Assembly: GCF_018599245.1 (NCBI RefSeq)
Contig: NZ_JAHEVJ010000002.1
Span: forward strand, 124,001 to 188,000
Direction of reading: 5' to 3'
Origin: Aliiroseovarius lamellibrachiae
GTDB taxonomy: Bacteria > Pseudomonadota > Alphaproteobacteria > Rhodobacterales > Rhodobacteraceae
DNA: 64,000 nt
Shown: piece after piece, positions 1-8,605 of the stretch
Position numbering within the stretch: the stretch's first letter is position 1
Layout of the letters: each line of letters begins with the position of its first letter
The notes under the pieces: generated by a model
What the model saw: only the letters and a program-made list of their open reading frames with translations
What the model was told of the DNA's origin: nothing
The model's database searches: none
Position numbers and translations under genes: made by a program

Positions 1-430
1 CGAATGCGTGACCTGCGGCAATGTTTCCACCACAGATGTTTGCGACATCTGCACCTCAAACAAACGCGCCACCGGCGAGATTTGCGTGGTTGAGGATGTG
101 GCGGATCTTTGGGCGATGGAACGTGCGGGTATTTTCAAAGGGCGCTATCATGTGCTGGGCGGCACCCTGTCCGCGCTTGATGCGGTCGGGCCAGAAGACC
201 TCGGTATTCCGCGCCTTGTTCAACGGGTGCACGACGAAGACGTGACCGAAGTCATCCTCGCGCTGAACGCCACCGTGGATGGCCAAACCACCGCGCATTA
301 TGTGGCCGAAGAGCTGGAAGGCCGCTGTGTCATCTCGACCCTTGCCCAGGGTGTGCCTGTGGGCGGCGAGTTGGATTACCTTGATGAAGGCACAATTTCC
401 GCGGCTTTGTCAGCCCGCAAACGGTTCTGA
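1..430 (+). CDS. recR: Recombination mediator RecR (C-terminal part, cut by window edge)
   Basis: RecR works with RecF and RecO to load RecA on gapped DNA. About 142 residues are visible. They start inside the four-cysteine zinc finger: Cys codons at 5-7 and 14-16, then a C-D-I-C pair. A Toprim domain follows, with the acidic segment [11 protein letters not shown] and the conserved stretch [18 protein letters not shown]. The C-terminal [20 protein letters not shown] is typical of RecR. The 5' end lies before the window, so the first ATG or GTG seen here is not the start. A copy of the recurring intergenic repeat lies nine bases after the stop and may act as the transcript end. Confidence 0.95.
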   Translation, partial: ECVTCGNVSTTDVCDICTSNKRATGEICVVEDVADLWAMERAGIFKGRYHVLGGTLSALDAVGPEDLGIPRLVQRVHDEDVTEVILALNATVDGQTTAHYVAEELEGRCVISTLAQGVPVGGELDYLDEGTISAALSARKRF

Positions 431-438
431 CGCCACGC

Positions 439-496
439 CTTTTTCTTGTCCCAAATATCCTAGGGTGAGGCTGCAAGCCGAGGGGCAAAGCCCCTT
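439..496 (+). repeat. Dispersed intergenic repeat, copy A
   Basis: The element starts with TTTTTCTTG, continues with AAATATCC-TAGGGTGAG and a short GC arm, and ends in the hairpin AGGGGC-AAA-GCCCCT. Related copies occur at 8041-8101, 19266-19299, 19416-19473, 37750-37788 and 42886-42945, all between genes. Here it separates recR from the convergent DUF4175 gene and may serve as a bidirectional transcript end. Confidence 0.75.
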
Positions 497-506
497 ATCC
501 CACCCC

Positions 507-3044
507 TCAAAACTGCTCCAACAACCGCTCTAAATACTCACGCTCATCTTCGGGCCGGGTCACATCCCCAGACCGACGGCGCAATTCATCCGCCAGCTCT
601 TGTGCCCGCTTGCGCAGGTCTTCGCGGTCGGCCAATCCCCCATCGGTGGCCGAGCGCCCGGTTTGGGCTCCGCTGTCACGTCCCAAGGGATCCCGCGCGT
701 TTTGACGTCCACTTTCGGTGCCTGCCTGCCCCTGTTGCCCTTCGCGGTTGGCTTGCTGATTGTCCATCACGTCATCAAACCGGCGCATCCCTTCGCGCAT
801 GGCCTCAAGCGCTTCGGCCTGACGGTCCAGGGCGCCAGACAAATCGCCCTGATCTAACGCATCTGCTGCATCCCCCATCGCACGCCCAGCCTCGCCCAAG
901 GCATCGCGGGCGGCGTTTCCGGCCTCTGATCCAGCACCGGGCAATTGTCGCCGCTGTTCTTCCAACTCCCGTTGCAAATCGCGCTGCCGCTGGGCCAGTC
1001 CTGCACCTTGCTGGCCGTTTTCACCCTGTTCGCCCCCGTCGCCCGAGTGGCTTTGCCCGCGTCCCTGACCGCCATCACGCCCGGTGTTTCCGTCGCTGGA
1101 TCCAGCCTCATTGCCTTGCCCGGATTGTTCTTGCAGATCGCGAAACGCCTCATCCGACAGACCCTGCTGGTCGCGCAACGTCTCTGACAATCCGTCCCGC
1201 GCCGCTTGGCTGCCGCTGGGATTATCCCCTTGGGTGACCTGCATATTTTCCATCATTTGCTTGAGGGCATCAAGCATCTGCATTGCCTCTTCCATGCGCC
1301 CTTCGCGCATCATCTGCTCGATCTGATCCATCATCGCCTGAAGATCGGCGGCGGTCATTTCCATCTGTGGCGCGTCCGCCCCATCCGGGCTGTCTTGGTC
1401 CGCCTCAGGGGATTGCGCCAGCCGGTCCAGATAGTCTTGGGTCGCGTCGCGCAGCTCATCCATCAGTTCGGCCAACTCTTCAGGCGTAGCCCCTTCTTCA
1501 ATCGCTTGTTCCAACCGCTCTTGCGCCCGCGTGAGACGTTCGCGCGCATCGCCCAAACCGTCCTCGTCGATCTGAACGGCAATGTCCCAAAGGGTGGCGG
1601 CCAGGTCTTCCTGAAGCGCCGGGGTGGGCCCCTTTTCCCCTGCCTGCTCCAATTGGCGAATAACCGCGCGCAGGGACAGATAAACCCCATCCGGCAGCGA
1701 TAAATCCGCAGGGCGGTGCAGTGCGGCACGCAGAATAAGCGCCACCCGTGCCGCCCCCGCGCGTGCCCACAAAAGATCACGCCGCATCTCAATCACCGCT
1801 TTCGCGGAGGGTGCAAAAAAGCGACGGGAGGGGAGCGGTCTTGTGATTGGATCGGCCAGCCCCATTTGTCCCGCGCCGTCATGGGCCACCAGCGTGATGG
1901 ACACGGGCAATCCGGCCCAAGGATGCTCCATCAGGTTTTCTTCCCAAATTTCGTCGATCTGGCGCAGGTCGCCGCGATAGGGGCGGGGTAAATCCACGGT
2001 TAGGTCCGGGCGAGGATCAGGGGGGGGCGCCAAGCCATAACGCCGGTCGACTCCGTTCAGGTTCAGGGCAATTCGCGCCTCGCCTTGTGTCACGCCATAG
2101 TCATCAGTGGCGACAAACCCTTGGGTGAAATTGCCCGAGACATCAAAGGTCATTTCGCCATCCGCGCGAATGCCGGGGGGCTGATCGCCAATCGCTGACA
2201 GACGCCAAACCGGCCCGTCTGGTCCAAGCTGTAAGCTGCCGTTTTGGGTGATACGATGACGCAGTTCAATCGGCGCCGAAGTGTCTGTGTCGCCCTCTTT
2301 GGGCCACGTAATCTCCGCCAAAAGATCGCCACCAATGATGCTGTGCGCGACCTCGCCATAAAGACGAAGGGTCAGCTGGCTGCCCACAGGAACGGGCAAT
2401 AAACCCGCCGGTTGGTCGTTTAAATAAAGGCTGGGGTGGCCGGTGTACGCGGGCGGTTCAATCCACCCTTCCCACGTTACACCCACAGCGCAATCCGCAC
2501 ATGCTGCCCTTGGCGAGGCGCCTTTGGTTGCGGGGGGCGGTGTTGCAAATCCGACCGCCATCACGGCGGCCACCAAGGCCATCAAACGCAGCCCATATGG
2601 GTCTTTGGTGGCGACGCGAAGATCGGGGGCCACGGCGCGCGCGCGACCGGCAATCCTGGCCATGCGGTTTTGGTGAACGTCCCAGATCTCTTGTGAAATT
2701 GGATCACTGCCTTGCGGGACCGGCGTGTCGCGCAAAGCCGCCAAAGGTGCGCCGGGCAAAGCGGCATCTACGCGCGCCTCACTTAATTCTGCGTCTGGCC
2801 AAGAAAACCGCCGCCAGCCCCCGGCCAGAGTGGCCAGTGCCAGAACGCCGAAAATGCCCAAGGATGCCGTGCCAAGCCCGACAAACCGCCAAATGGCAAA
2901 GCCGATCAGACCGACCGTGACCAAAGGCCAAAACGCTTGCCATGCCCGCTCCACACCCAAACCGGCCCTAGTCAAACGCAGGGGCCAGCGCAGCCTTCGC
3001 TCCAGTTCAGAAGCCAGCTTTGGTGGAAAGTTTTGCCGGGTCAT
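507..3044 (-). CDS. DUF4175 / TIGR02302 family membrane protein
   Basis: This 845-residue protein matches the alphaproteobacterial TIGR02302 (DUF4175) family of unknown function. Two hydrophobic segments lie at about residues 36-77 and a third at about 155-170. A large, presumably periplasmic region follows. From about residue 480 on the protein is predicted helical, and from about 590 it is very rich in Gln, Gly, Asp and Glu, with repeated QG/DG motifs, which suggests a flexible or coiled-coil tail. The start is the ATG at 3044, preceded by a GGGG-containing ribosome site. It is the last gene of the leftward argH-lipoprotein-lysA block, 15 bp after lysA. An envelope role is plausible, but I see no catalytic motif. 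Confidence 0.85.
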   Translation of the reverse strand: MTRQNFPPKLASELERRLRWPLRLTRAGLGVERAWQAFWPLVTVGLIGFAIWRFVGLGTASLGIFGVLALATLAGGWRRFSWPDAELSEARVDAALPGAPLAALRDTPVPQGSDPISQEIWDVHQNRMARIAGRARAVAPDLRVATKDPYGLRLMALVAAVMAVGFATPPPATKGASPRAACADCAVGVTWEGWIEPPAYTGHPSLYLNDQPAGLLPVPVGSQLTLRLYGEVAHSIIGGDLLAEITWPKEGDTDTSAPIELRHRITQNGSLQLGPDGPVWRLSAIGDQPPGIRADGEMTFDVSGNFTQGFVATDDYGVTQGEARIALNLNGVDRRYGLAPPPDPRPDLTVDLPRPYRGDLRQIDEIWEENLMEHPWAGLPVSITLVAHDGAGQMGLADPITRPLPSRRFFAPSAKAVIEMRRDLLWARAGAARVALILRAALHRPADLSLPDGVYLSLRAVIRQLEQAGEKGPTPALQEDLAATLWDIAVQIDEDGLGDARERLTRAQERLEQAIEEGATPEELAELMDELRDATQDYLDRLAQSPEADQDSPDGADAPQMEMTAADLQAMMDQIEQMMREGRMEEAMQMLDALKQMMENMQVTQGDNPSGSQAARDGLSETLRDQQGLSDEAFRDLQEQSGQGNEAGSSDGNTGRDGGQGRGQSHSGDGGEQGENGQQGAGLAQRQRDLQRELEEQRRQLPGAGSEAGNAARDALGEAGRAMGDAADALDQGDLSGALDRQAEALEAMREGMRRFDDVMDNQQANREGQQGQAGTESGRQNARDPLGRDSGAQTGRSATDGGLADREDLRKRAQELADELRRRSGDVTRPEDEREYLERLLEQF

Positions 3045-3059
3045 GTCACCCCATTTCGA

Positions 3060-4325
3060 TCAGATCCATTCTGGGATCGTATCGCGAGCGAGCATTTCTT
3101 CATAGGTGGGACGTGCGCGGATGACTGCAAATTGATCGCCAGACACCAAAACCTCGGGAACCAATGGCCGCGAGTTATACTCGGATGCCATCACCGCGCC
3201 ATATGCGCCAGCCGAACGAAAAGCGACCAGATCGTCGTCCTTCAGCGGGGCAAGATTACGGGATTTGGCAAAGGTGTCGCCAGTTTCGCAAATCGGCCCA
3301 ACGATGTCATATTCCGATTGATCAACGCCGGGCGTGGCCTCGTTCACCGGGATGATATCGTGGTGCGCCTCATACATTGCCGGGCGGACAAGGTCGTTCA
3401 TCGCGGCGTCAATGATCAGAAAATCACGACCCTCGCCCTCTTTCACATAGATGACCGAGCTGACCATGATCCCGGCATTGCCCGACACCAAACGCCCCGG
3501 TTCAATCTCAATCTCACACCCCAGATGACCAACGGTGTCTTGCACCATTTGCCCATATTCAATCGGCAGCGGCGGCGCCTCATTTGAGCGTTCATAAGGG
3601 ATGCCAAGCCCGCCGCCCAGATCAAGCCGGGTGATGTCATGGCCATCTTCGCGCAAGGCTTCGGTCAGCTCCGCGACCTTTTGATAGGCAAGGCGAAAGG
3701 GCTCCAACTCGGTCAGTTGCGACCCGATATGCACATCAATGCCCACCACTTTCAGACCCGGAAGCGCGGCGATTTCGGCGTAAACCTCACGCGCGCGAGC
3801 AATGGGAATGCCGAATTTATTGTCCGACTTCCCGGTGGAAATCTTCGCGTGCGTTTTGGCATCCACATTCGGGTTCACCCGCACAGCGACCCGTGCTGTC
3901 ACACCCATTTCAGACGCGACAGCAGACAGCGCGCGGTATTCCGGTTCGCTTTCCAGATTGAACTGGCGGATGTCGTGGCTTAGCGCCAATTTCATTTCTT
4001 CGCGGGTTTTGCCGACGCCAGAAAAGACGATGCGATCACCGGGCACACCGGCCGCCACCGCGCGGCGCAATTCGCCCCCCGACACCACATCCATCCCCGC
4101 CCCCATGTCGCCCAAAAGCTTGAGCACCGCGAGGTTGGAATTCGACTTCACCGCAAAACACACCAGATGATCCGCCCACGCCAGCGCTTCGTTAAAAAGC
4201 CCGATGTGACGTTTCAACGTGGCGGCGGAATAGACGTAAAACGGCGTACCCACTTGGGCCGCAATATCTGTGATGGCAACGTCTTCGGCGTGCAAGACGC
4301 CCTCGCGATAAAGGAAATGATCCAC
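3060..4325 (-). CDS. lysA: Diaminopimelate decarboxylase
   Basis: LysA makes L-lysine from meso-diaminopimelate in the cytoplasm with PLP as cofactor. The 421 residues have the fold-type III decarboxylase layout. The PLP lysine is K60 in FAVKSNSN, HIGSQ lies near 199-203, the glycine loop LDLGGGLGIPYE near 235, the phosphate-binding EPGR near 275, and CETGDTFAKSR (substrate/dimer cysteine) near 345. Length is normal. In relatives this gene directly follows the small lipoprotein behind argH; here the tetR/SDR cassette lies between them. DUF4175 follows closely and is probably cotranscribed. Confidence 0.97.
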   Translation of the reverse strand: MDHFLYREGVLHAEDVAITDIAAQVGTPFYVYSAATLKRHIGLFNEALAWADHLVCFAVKSNSNLAVLKLLGDMGAGMDVVSGGELRRAVAAGVPGDRIVFSGVGKTREEMKLALSHDIRQFNLESEPEYRALSAVASEMGVTARVAVRVNPNVDAKTHAKISTGKSDNKFGIPIARAREVYAEIAALPGLKVVGIDVHIGSQLTELEPFRLAYQKVAELTEALREDGHDITRLDLGGGLGIPYERSNEAPPLPIEYGQMVQDTVGHLGCEIEIEPGRLVSGNAGIMVSSVIYVKEGEGRDFLIIDAAMNDLVRPAMYEAHHDIIPVNEATPGVDQSEYDIVGPICETGDTFAKSRNLAPLKDDDLVAFRSAGAYGAVMASEYNSRPLVPEVLVSGDQFAVIRARPTYEEMLARDTIPEWI

Positions 4326-4399
4326 GGGCTTGCCCTTTTCGTCTTGTGATCTGTCAGCGCTGATCCTGCCCTAGCCCAAAGGCCCCGTGCTTTCAATCG

Positions 4400-4966
4400 T
4401 CAAGACGTGTGAAGCAGGGCCGCGATCAGGCGTTTTGTGGTGTCAGCTGTGGGATTATGCCCAAACAACCCCCGGTGCAGCGTCAATCCGTCGAAAACAG
4501 CAACCAATGAACGGGCGGTGCCAATCGGGTCGGGTAAGGTTGGGCAAAGATCACGAAGAACCGTCGCCAGATAGTCCGCAAAAGCGTCAAAAAACCCCTT
4601 GAGGGGCGCAAGGATTTTTGGATCCTTCAACGCACCGCCAAACAAGGTGAAAAACCGCAAAAGCTCTGACTGCACCGGGCTGTGTTCCTCGAGCAATTGC
4701 AGCAACATATCTTGGAATTCTCCGACCGTAGCGGGCACTGGAAGCCCCGACAGGCGTTTATGTGCGGACTGAAAGAAGCGGTCGACAAGGGCACTGATCA
4801 ACGCATCTTTTGACGGGAAGTAGAGATAGATTGTCCCTTTGGCGACGCCCATTTCCGCTGCGATATCAAGCATTTTTGCCTGCGTGACACCATCGCGCAA
4901 AAACACGGTTTCTGCGGCGGTCAAAATGGCGTCTCGCATCTCTTCTTTGTTGACGATTTTGGGCAT
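4400..4966 (-). CDS. TetR/AcrR family transcriptional regulator
   Basis: This is a 188-residue regulator. The N-terminal helix-turn-helix spans about residues 12-58, with the family signature MLDIAAEMGVAKGTIYLYFPSKDAL. The remaining helical ligand-binding domain is not recognisable by sequence. It is divergent from the SDR gene at 5054, and the 87-bp gap holds two ATGAC-N6-GTCAT dyads. By the usual pattern of such pairs it probably represses both itself and the neighbour until a ligand binds. The ligand is unknown; the neighbour suggests a small lipophilic or carbonyl compound. The cassette breaks the otherwise conserved order of the block. Confidence 0.9.
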   Translation of the reverse strand: MPKIVNKEEMRDAILTAAETVFLRDGVTQAKMLDIAAEMGVAKGTIYLYFPSKDALISALVDRFFQSAHKRLSGLPVPATVGEFQDMLLQLLEEHSPVQSELLRFFTLFGGALKDPKILAPLKGFFDAFADYLATVLRDLCPTLPDPIGTARSLVAVFDGLTLHRGLFGHNPTADTTKRLIAALLHTS

Positions 4967-4987
4967 GGCTCCTCCTGAGTTCTTTTA

Positions 4988-5037
4988 ATGACTTGACGGT
5001 CATAAAAGCAATTCTTTATTTATGACCCGAAAGTCAT
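4988..5037. promoter_or_regulatory. Twin TetR-type operators in the divergent tetR/SDR promoter region
   Basis: Two 16-bp dyads, ATGAC-TTGACG-GTCAT (4988-5003) and ATGAC-CCGAAA-GTCAT (5022-5037), lie in the gap. Together with flanking TTTTA/TAAAA they are near-mirror images about a centre near 5012. The TTGACG inside the first dyad is also a good -35 hexamer for the rightward gene, so repressor binding would block the promoter. The arrangement matches TetR autoregulation; the binding itself is inferred. Confidence 0.7.
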
Positions 5038-5053
5038 TAAAAGGATTCGTACA

Positions 5054-5902
5054 ATGACACATGTGATTGTGGCCGGGGCCACGGGGTATTTGGGCCAGCA
5101 TTTGGTGACAGCTTTGCGCGCGAATGGTGATCAGGTCTCAGTGATCATGCGTCCCAGCAGCAAGGTGACTTTTCCCGCCGATGTGCGGGTGATCTATGCC
5201 GAAGCCACCCAACCCGACAGCCTGCGTGGTGTCTTTCAGGGTGCCGATGTGGTCATCTCTGCGCTTGGGCTGACCAAACAAAGTGACAAGCTGAGTTACG
5301 ACGATGTGGATTACCGCGCAAATCTGAACTTGCTTGAGGCCGCGACGGCCGCAGGCGTGGCGAAATTTGCCTATGTGCATGTGTTGACCCGTGGGGGAAT
5401 GGCGTCAGAGTTGGTCGCGGCCAAAACCCGTTTTGTAACCGCGCTGCAATCCGCCCCCATCGCATCTTTGGTGATCCGCCCAGGCGGGTATTTCTCGGAT
5501 CTGGCCGAAGTGTTCAACATGGCAAAATCCGGACGGATCTGGCTGGTCGGGGATGGATCGGTGCGGCTAAACCCCATTCATGGTGCCGATTTGGCCGAGG
5601 CAATTGTGCAGGCATTAAAGGATGGTGAAACGGATATCGAAATCGGCGGGCCAGAGGTTCTGTCGATGGATGACATTGCCCGTCTGGCGTTTGAGGCGCT
5701 GGGAAAACCACCCAATATATCACATCTGCCCGCGGGGCTGTTGCGTGCGGTGCTCAAGGTGCTCAAACCGCTCACGGCCAGGCGAATATGGGGTCCACTG
5801 GAGTTCTTTTTGGCGGCTTCAGCCCAAGATATGATTGCGCCGGCTCATGGGGATAATCCGAACCGGCGCTTAGGACGTTTTTTTCGGGGATTGGCGGCTT
5901 AA
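5054..5902 (+). CDS. NAD(P)-binding atypical SDR / NmrA-like oxidoreductase
   Basis: This 282-residue Rossmann protein begins with the dinucleotide motif GATGYLG at residues 8-14. An internal region resembles atypical short-chain dehydrogenases (ADVVISALGL; YVHVLTRGG; RPGGYFSDL), but there is no clear catalytic YxxxK. It may be a nucleotide-binding epimerase-like protein, or a reductase of the divinyl-chlorophyllide-reductase-like or NmrA type. The start ATG at 5054 has AAAAGGA upstream. It is driven from the twin-operator region and so is probably controlled by the divergent TetR protein. Its stop codon interlocks with that of the small lipoprotein gene (TTAA at 5899-5902). The substrate is unknown. 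Confidence 0.85.
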   Translation: MTHVIVAGATGYLGQHLVTALRANGDQVSVIMRPSSKVTFPADVRVIYAEATQPDSLRGVFQGADVVISALGLTKQSDKLSYDDVDYRANLNLLEAATAAGVAKFAYVHVLTRGGMASELVAAKTRFVTALQSAPIASLVIRPGGYFSDLAEVFNMAKSGRIWLVGDGSVRLNPIHGADLAEAIVQALKDGETDIEIGGPEVLSMDDIARLAFEALGKPPNISHLPAGLLRAVLKVLKPLTARRIWGPLEFFLAASAQDMIAPAHGDNPNRRLGRFFRGLAA

Positions 5903-6003
5903 TTGGTCGCCACATCCTCGGCAGATCCGGGGCGGATGGGGTCGCCATCAGCCCCACACCCAGCCAGCCCAAGAAGGGTCAGGATCAGGGCGATGCGGAT
6001 CAT
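5899..6003 (-). CDS. Small lipoprotein following argH
   Basis: This 34-residue gene has a lipoprotein signal: Met-Ile-Arg, a hydrophobic run [12 protein letters not shown], then Cys16 in a lipobox-like LAGC, and a short mature tail [18 protein letters not shown]. The start ATG overlaps the argH stop (ATGA at 6000-6003), which indicates translational coupling. Very short lipoproteins between argH and lysA are common in Rhodobacteraceae. Function is unknown. Its stop shares bases with the convergent SDR gene. Confidence 0.75.
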   Translation of the reverse strand: MIRIALILTLLGLAGCGADGDPIRPGSAEDVATN

Positions 6004-7436
6004 GCCTCAGCCCCTTCGGCCAACACCTCTTTCCAGCGCGCCACCTGTTTGCGAACCTCCGAGGGGGCGGTGCCGCCATAGGATGTGCGCGAGGCGACGG
6101 AGTTGTGCACGCCCAACACGTCAAACACGTCTTGCGTGATCTCGCCGTGCACCGATTGCATGTCGGCAAGGGTCAGGTCCGGCAGATCGCAGCCCTTGCT
6201 TTCCGCCATCGCCACCAAAGATCCGGTCACATGATGGGCGTCGCGGAACGGCATGTTCAGCGTGCGCACGCACCAATCGGCCAGATCGGTCGCGGTTGAG
6301 AACCCGGATGACGCTGACGCCTCAAGGCTGTCAGTTTGCGCTTCCATATCCGTGACCATGCCCGACATCGCGGCCAGTGCCAGCATCAGGCTGTCGGCGG
6401 CGTCAAACACCTGTTCTTTATCTTCCTGCATGTCCTTGGAATAGGTCAGCGGAAGGCCCTTCATCACCGTCATCAAGCCCACAGACGCGCCCATGATCCG
6501 GCCAATTTTGGCGCGCAACAACTCGGCCGCGTCGGGGTTGCGTTTTTGCGGCATGATCGACGACCCGGTGGACCATTTGTCAGACATGCGCACAAAGCGA
6601 AACTGCGCCGACGACCAGATCACCAATTCTTCGGCCAAACGCGACAGGTGCATGGCTGTGATTGAGGACGCGGATAGGAATTCCAGCGCAAAATCACGGT
6701 CCGCCACCGCATCAAGAGAGTTGGCGGCCGGGCGGTCAAAACCCAAGGCCTCCGCCGTCATGTGACGGTCAATCGGAAACGAGGTGCCCGCCAAAGCGGC
6801 GGCGCCCAAGGGGCTTTCGTTCATCCGTTTGCGCGCGTCGCGAAAACGCGAAATATCGCGGCCAAACATCTCAACATAGGCCATCATGTGATGGCCCCAG
6901 GTCACAGGCTGCGCGGTTTGCAGGTGGGTGAACCCCGGCATGACCCAATCAGCGCCTTTTTCCGCTTGCGACAAAAGCGCGCGAATGACCGCTGTCAGCC
7001 CATCAATGGCGGCGTCCATCTGGTCGCGCACCCAGAGTTTAAAATCGGTCGCAACCTGATCATTGCGCGAACGCCCTGTGTGCAAACGGCCTGCGGGCTC
7101 GCCAACGATCTCTTTCAGGCGCGCTTCGACATTCATATGGATGTCTTCAAGGGCCGTGGAAAATTGGAAGGTGCCGCCTTCGATCTCTGACAAGACCGTG
7201 AGCAGGCCTTCACGAATGGCGTCAGCATCGCTATCTGTAATCACGCCTGTGGCGGCCAACATGGCGGCATGGGCGCGCGAGCCTTCGATGTCTTGTCGGG
7301 CCATGCGCTGGTCATAGCCGATGGATGCATTGATCGCTTCCATGATGGCGTCTGGACCGGCGCTGAAACGGCCGCCCCACATGGCGTTTGCTTGAGCGTT
7401 TGCTTGGGCATTTGCAGGTTTCGTGCTGTCACTCAT
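6000..7436 (-). CDS. argH: Argininosuccinate lyase
   Basis: ArgH catalyses the last step of arginine synthesis, splitting argininosuccinate into arginine and fumarate. The 478 residues contain the fumarase/aspartase superfamily signature [11 protein letters not shown] at 291-301 with the catalytic serine loop, and the catalytic His171 in [10 protein letters not shown]. The family's usual N-terminus begins at MWGGRF (residue 19). Upstream of it lies an 18-residue extension with the tandem repeat [10 protein letters not shown]. The ATG at 7436 has a GAGGGG ribosome site, so I keep the longer form; an ATG at 7382 is the alternative. It is divergent from the thioredoxin-like gene with only 23 bp between start codons. 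Confidence 0.96.
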   Translation of the reverse strand: MSDSTKPANAQANAQANAMWGGRFSAGPDAIMEAINASIGYDQRMARQDIEGSRAHAAMLAATGVITDSDADAIREGLLTVLSEIEGGTFQFSTALEDIHMNVEARLKEIVGEPAGRLHTGRSRNDQVATDFKLWVRDQMDAAIDGLTAVIRALLSQAEKGADWVMPGFTHLQTAQPVTWGHHMMAYVEMFGRDISRFRDARKRMNESPLGAAALAGTSFPIDRHMTAEALGFDRPAANSLDAVADRDFALEFLSASSITAMHLSRLAEELVIWSSAQFRFVRMSDKWSTGSSIMPQKRNPDAAELLRAKIGRIMGASVGLMTVMKGLPLTYSKDMQEDKEQVFDAADSLMLALAAMSGMVTDMEAQTDSLEASASSGFSTATDLADWCVRTLNMPFRDAHHVTGSLVAMAESKGCDLPDLTLADMQSVHGEITQDVFDVLGVHNSVASRTSYGGTAPSEVRKQVARWKEVLAEGAEA

Positions 7437-7459
7437 TTGGTAAGCCCCTCGGAGGTCTC

Positions 7460-8014
7460 ATGTCTGTCTTGCGTTCCGCCCTGCTATACGCGTCCTTAGC
7501 ACTTGGTGCAAATACCGCTTTTGCAGATCCCGTTGATGTGGCTGCGCTGCGCGAAGGGGACATGAAAAAGCTGGTGATCCATACGGTCGCGAAACCGGCA
7601 GGCACGGCCAGTTTTCTGGACACAGAAGGCGGCGCGCATGATTTGACCGAGTATCGCGGTAAATATGTGCTGTTGAATTTCTGGGCCACATGGTGTGCGC
7701 CGTGCCGCAAGGAAATGCCTGCCCTTGACGCGCTGTCGCGCGAGTTGAGCGGAGAGCGCTTTGCCGTGGTGCCGGTCGCCACGGGGCGCAATCTGGTGCC
7801 AGCGATCCAGAAATTCTTTGATCAGGTCGGCGTCGAATCCCTGCCGATCTTGCTGGACAAACCCCAAGACCTCGCGCGTCAAATGGGTGTGTTTGGCTTG
7901 CCTGTCACGGTGATCCTTGACCCCGACGGGCAAGAGATTGCCCGGATGCGCGGTGATGCGGATTGGGCGTCCGACAGCGCCAAGGCCATTCTTCAAGCGT
8001 TGATTGAGGGCTAG
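7460..8014 (+). CDS. TlpA-like periplasmic thioredoxin-family protein
   Basis: This 184-residue protein has a cleavable signal peptide (about residues 1-22, ending ANTAFA) and a thioredoxin fold with the redox motif WCAPC (Cys79 and Cys82) in LNFWATWCAPCRKEMP. A cis-proline loop occurs in FGLPVTVI. It is expected to act in the periplasm as a thiol-disulfide reductase of the TlpA/ResA type, often in cytochrome maturation. The start ATG at 7460 is chosen because GGAGG lies just upstream and the signal peptide begins there. The region upstream is shared with argH. Confidence 0.9.
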   Translation: MSVLRSALLYASLALGANTAFADPVDVAALREGDMKKLVIHTVAKPAGTASFLDTEGGAHDLTEYRGKYVLLNFWATWCAPCRKEMPALDALSRELSGERFAVVPVATGRNLVPAIQKFFDQVGVESLPILLDKPQDLARQMGVFGLPVTVILDPDGQEIARMRGDADWASDSAKAILQALIEG

Positions 8015-8040
8015 GCGCCCCCTGCCGTTTTAGCGCAAAT

Positions 8041-8101
8041 AAGGGGCGTTGCCCCTCGCGAGGCAAGCTCGCTCACCCCAGGATATTTCCCACAAGAAAA
8101 A
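8041..8101 (-). repeat. Dispersed intergenic repeat, copy B
   Basis: This is the reverse orientation of copy A. On the minus strand it reads TTTTTCTTG, GGAAATATCCTGGGGTGAG, a GC arm with inverted repeat GCGAGC/GCTCGC-like bases, then AGGGGC-AAC-GCCCCT. It fills much of the gap between the thioredoxin-like gene and the membrane-protein gene at 8210. Confidence 0.75.
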
Positions 8102-8209
8102 GAGCCAGATCTGGCGCTGACCTTTGGGAAATATTGACAGGGCGCCTGTGAGGCGGGCCATATTCTCTCAAACACCACCGAAAAGGTGGGGCTGATCAGG
8201 GAGAACGGG

Positions 8210-8605
8210 ATGCCGCTAGAGGTTATGGCATCAATTGTCGTGGTGGGTCTGTTGGCCGTCTACGTCATGATGCGGATCATGAAATTCGACCAAACGCTTG
8301 TGCTGGCGGACGGCGCGATTGCGCGCGCCGAATGGGGGGCCGACAATGTCACCGCCCCCGCCGAAGAGGTGATCGTGGCCCAAAGCGGGCAGGCGGCTTT
8401 GGTGCGGTCGCGTCGTGGTTGGGGTGTTATGTGGGTGATGGGGTTGGATGCGACAAGCCACGATCTGGCGGGCGCAGATGTTCAGGCACATCCCAAAGGT
8501 TTGATCCTGAAATTTAACGATTTTGCAGCGCCGTCCGTTGTGCTGCATTTGACCCCGGATGAGGCCGCCGCGTGGCGTGCGCAGATTGAAGAGGGGCTGA
8601 AATGA
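8210..8605 (+). CDS. Unknown small membrane protein
   Basis: This 131-residue protein has one N-terminal transmembrane helix (MASIVVVGLLAVYVMMRIM). A cytoplasmic or periplasmic domain of about 105 residues follows and matches no family I recognise. The start ATG at 8210 has AGGGAGAA upstream; an in-frame ATG at 8186 lacks a good ribosome site. The stop overlaps the start of the hydroxylase gene (ATGA at 8602-8605), so the two are translationally coupled and probably function together. Confidence 0.75.
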   Translation: MPLEVMASIVVVGLLAVYVMMRIMKFDQTLVLADGAIARAEWGADNVTAPAEEVIVAQSGQAALVRSRRGWGVMWVMGLDATSHDLAGADVQAHPKGLILKFNDFAAPSVVLHLTPDEAAAWRAQIEEGLK

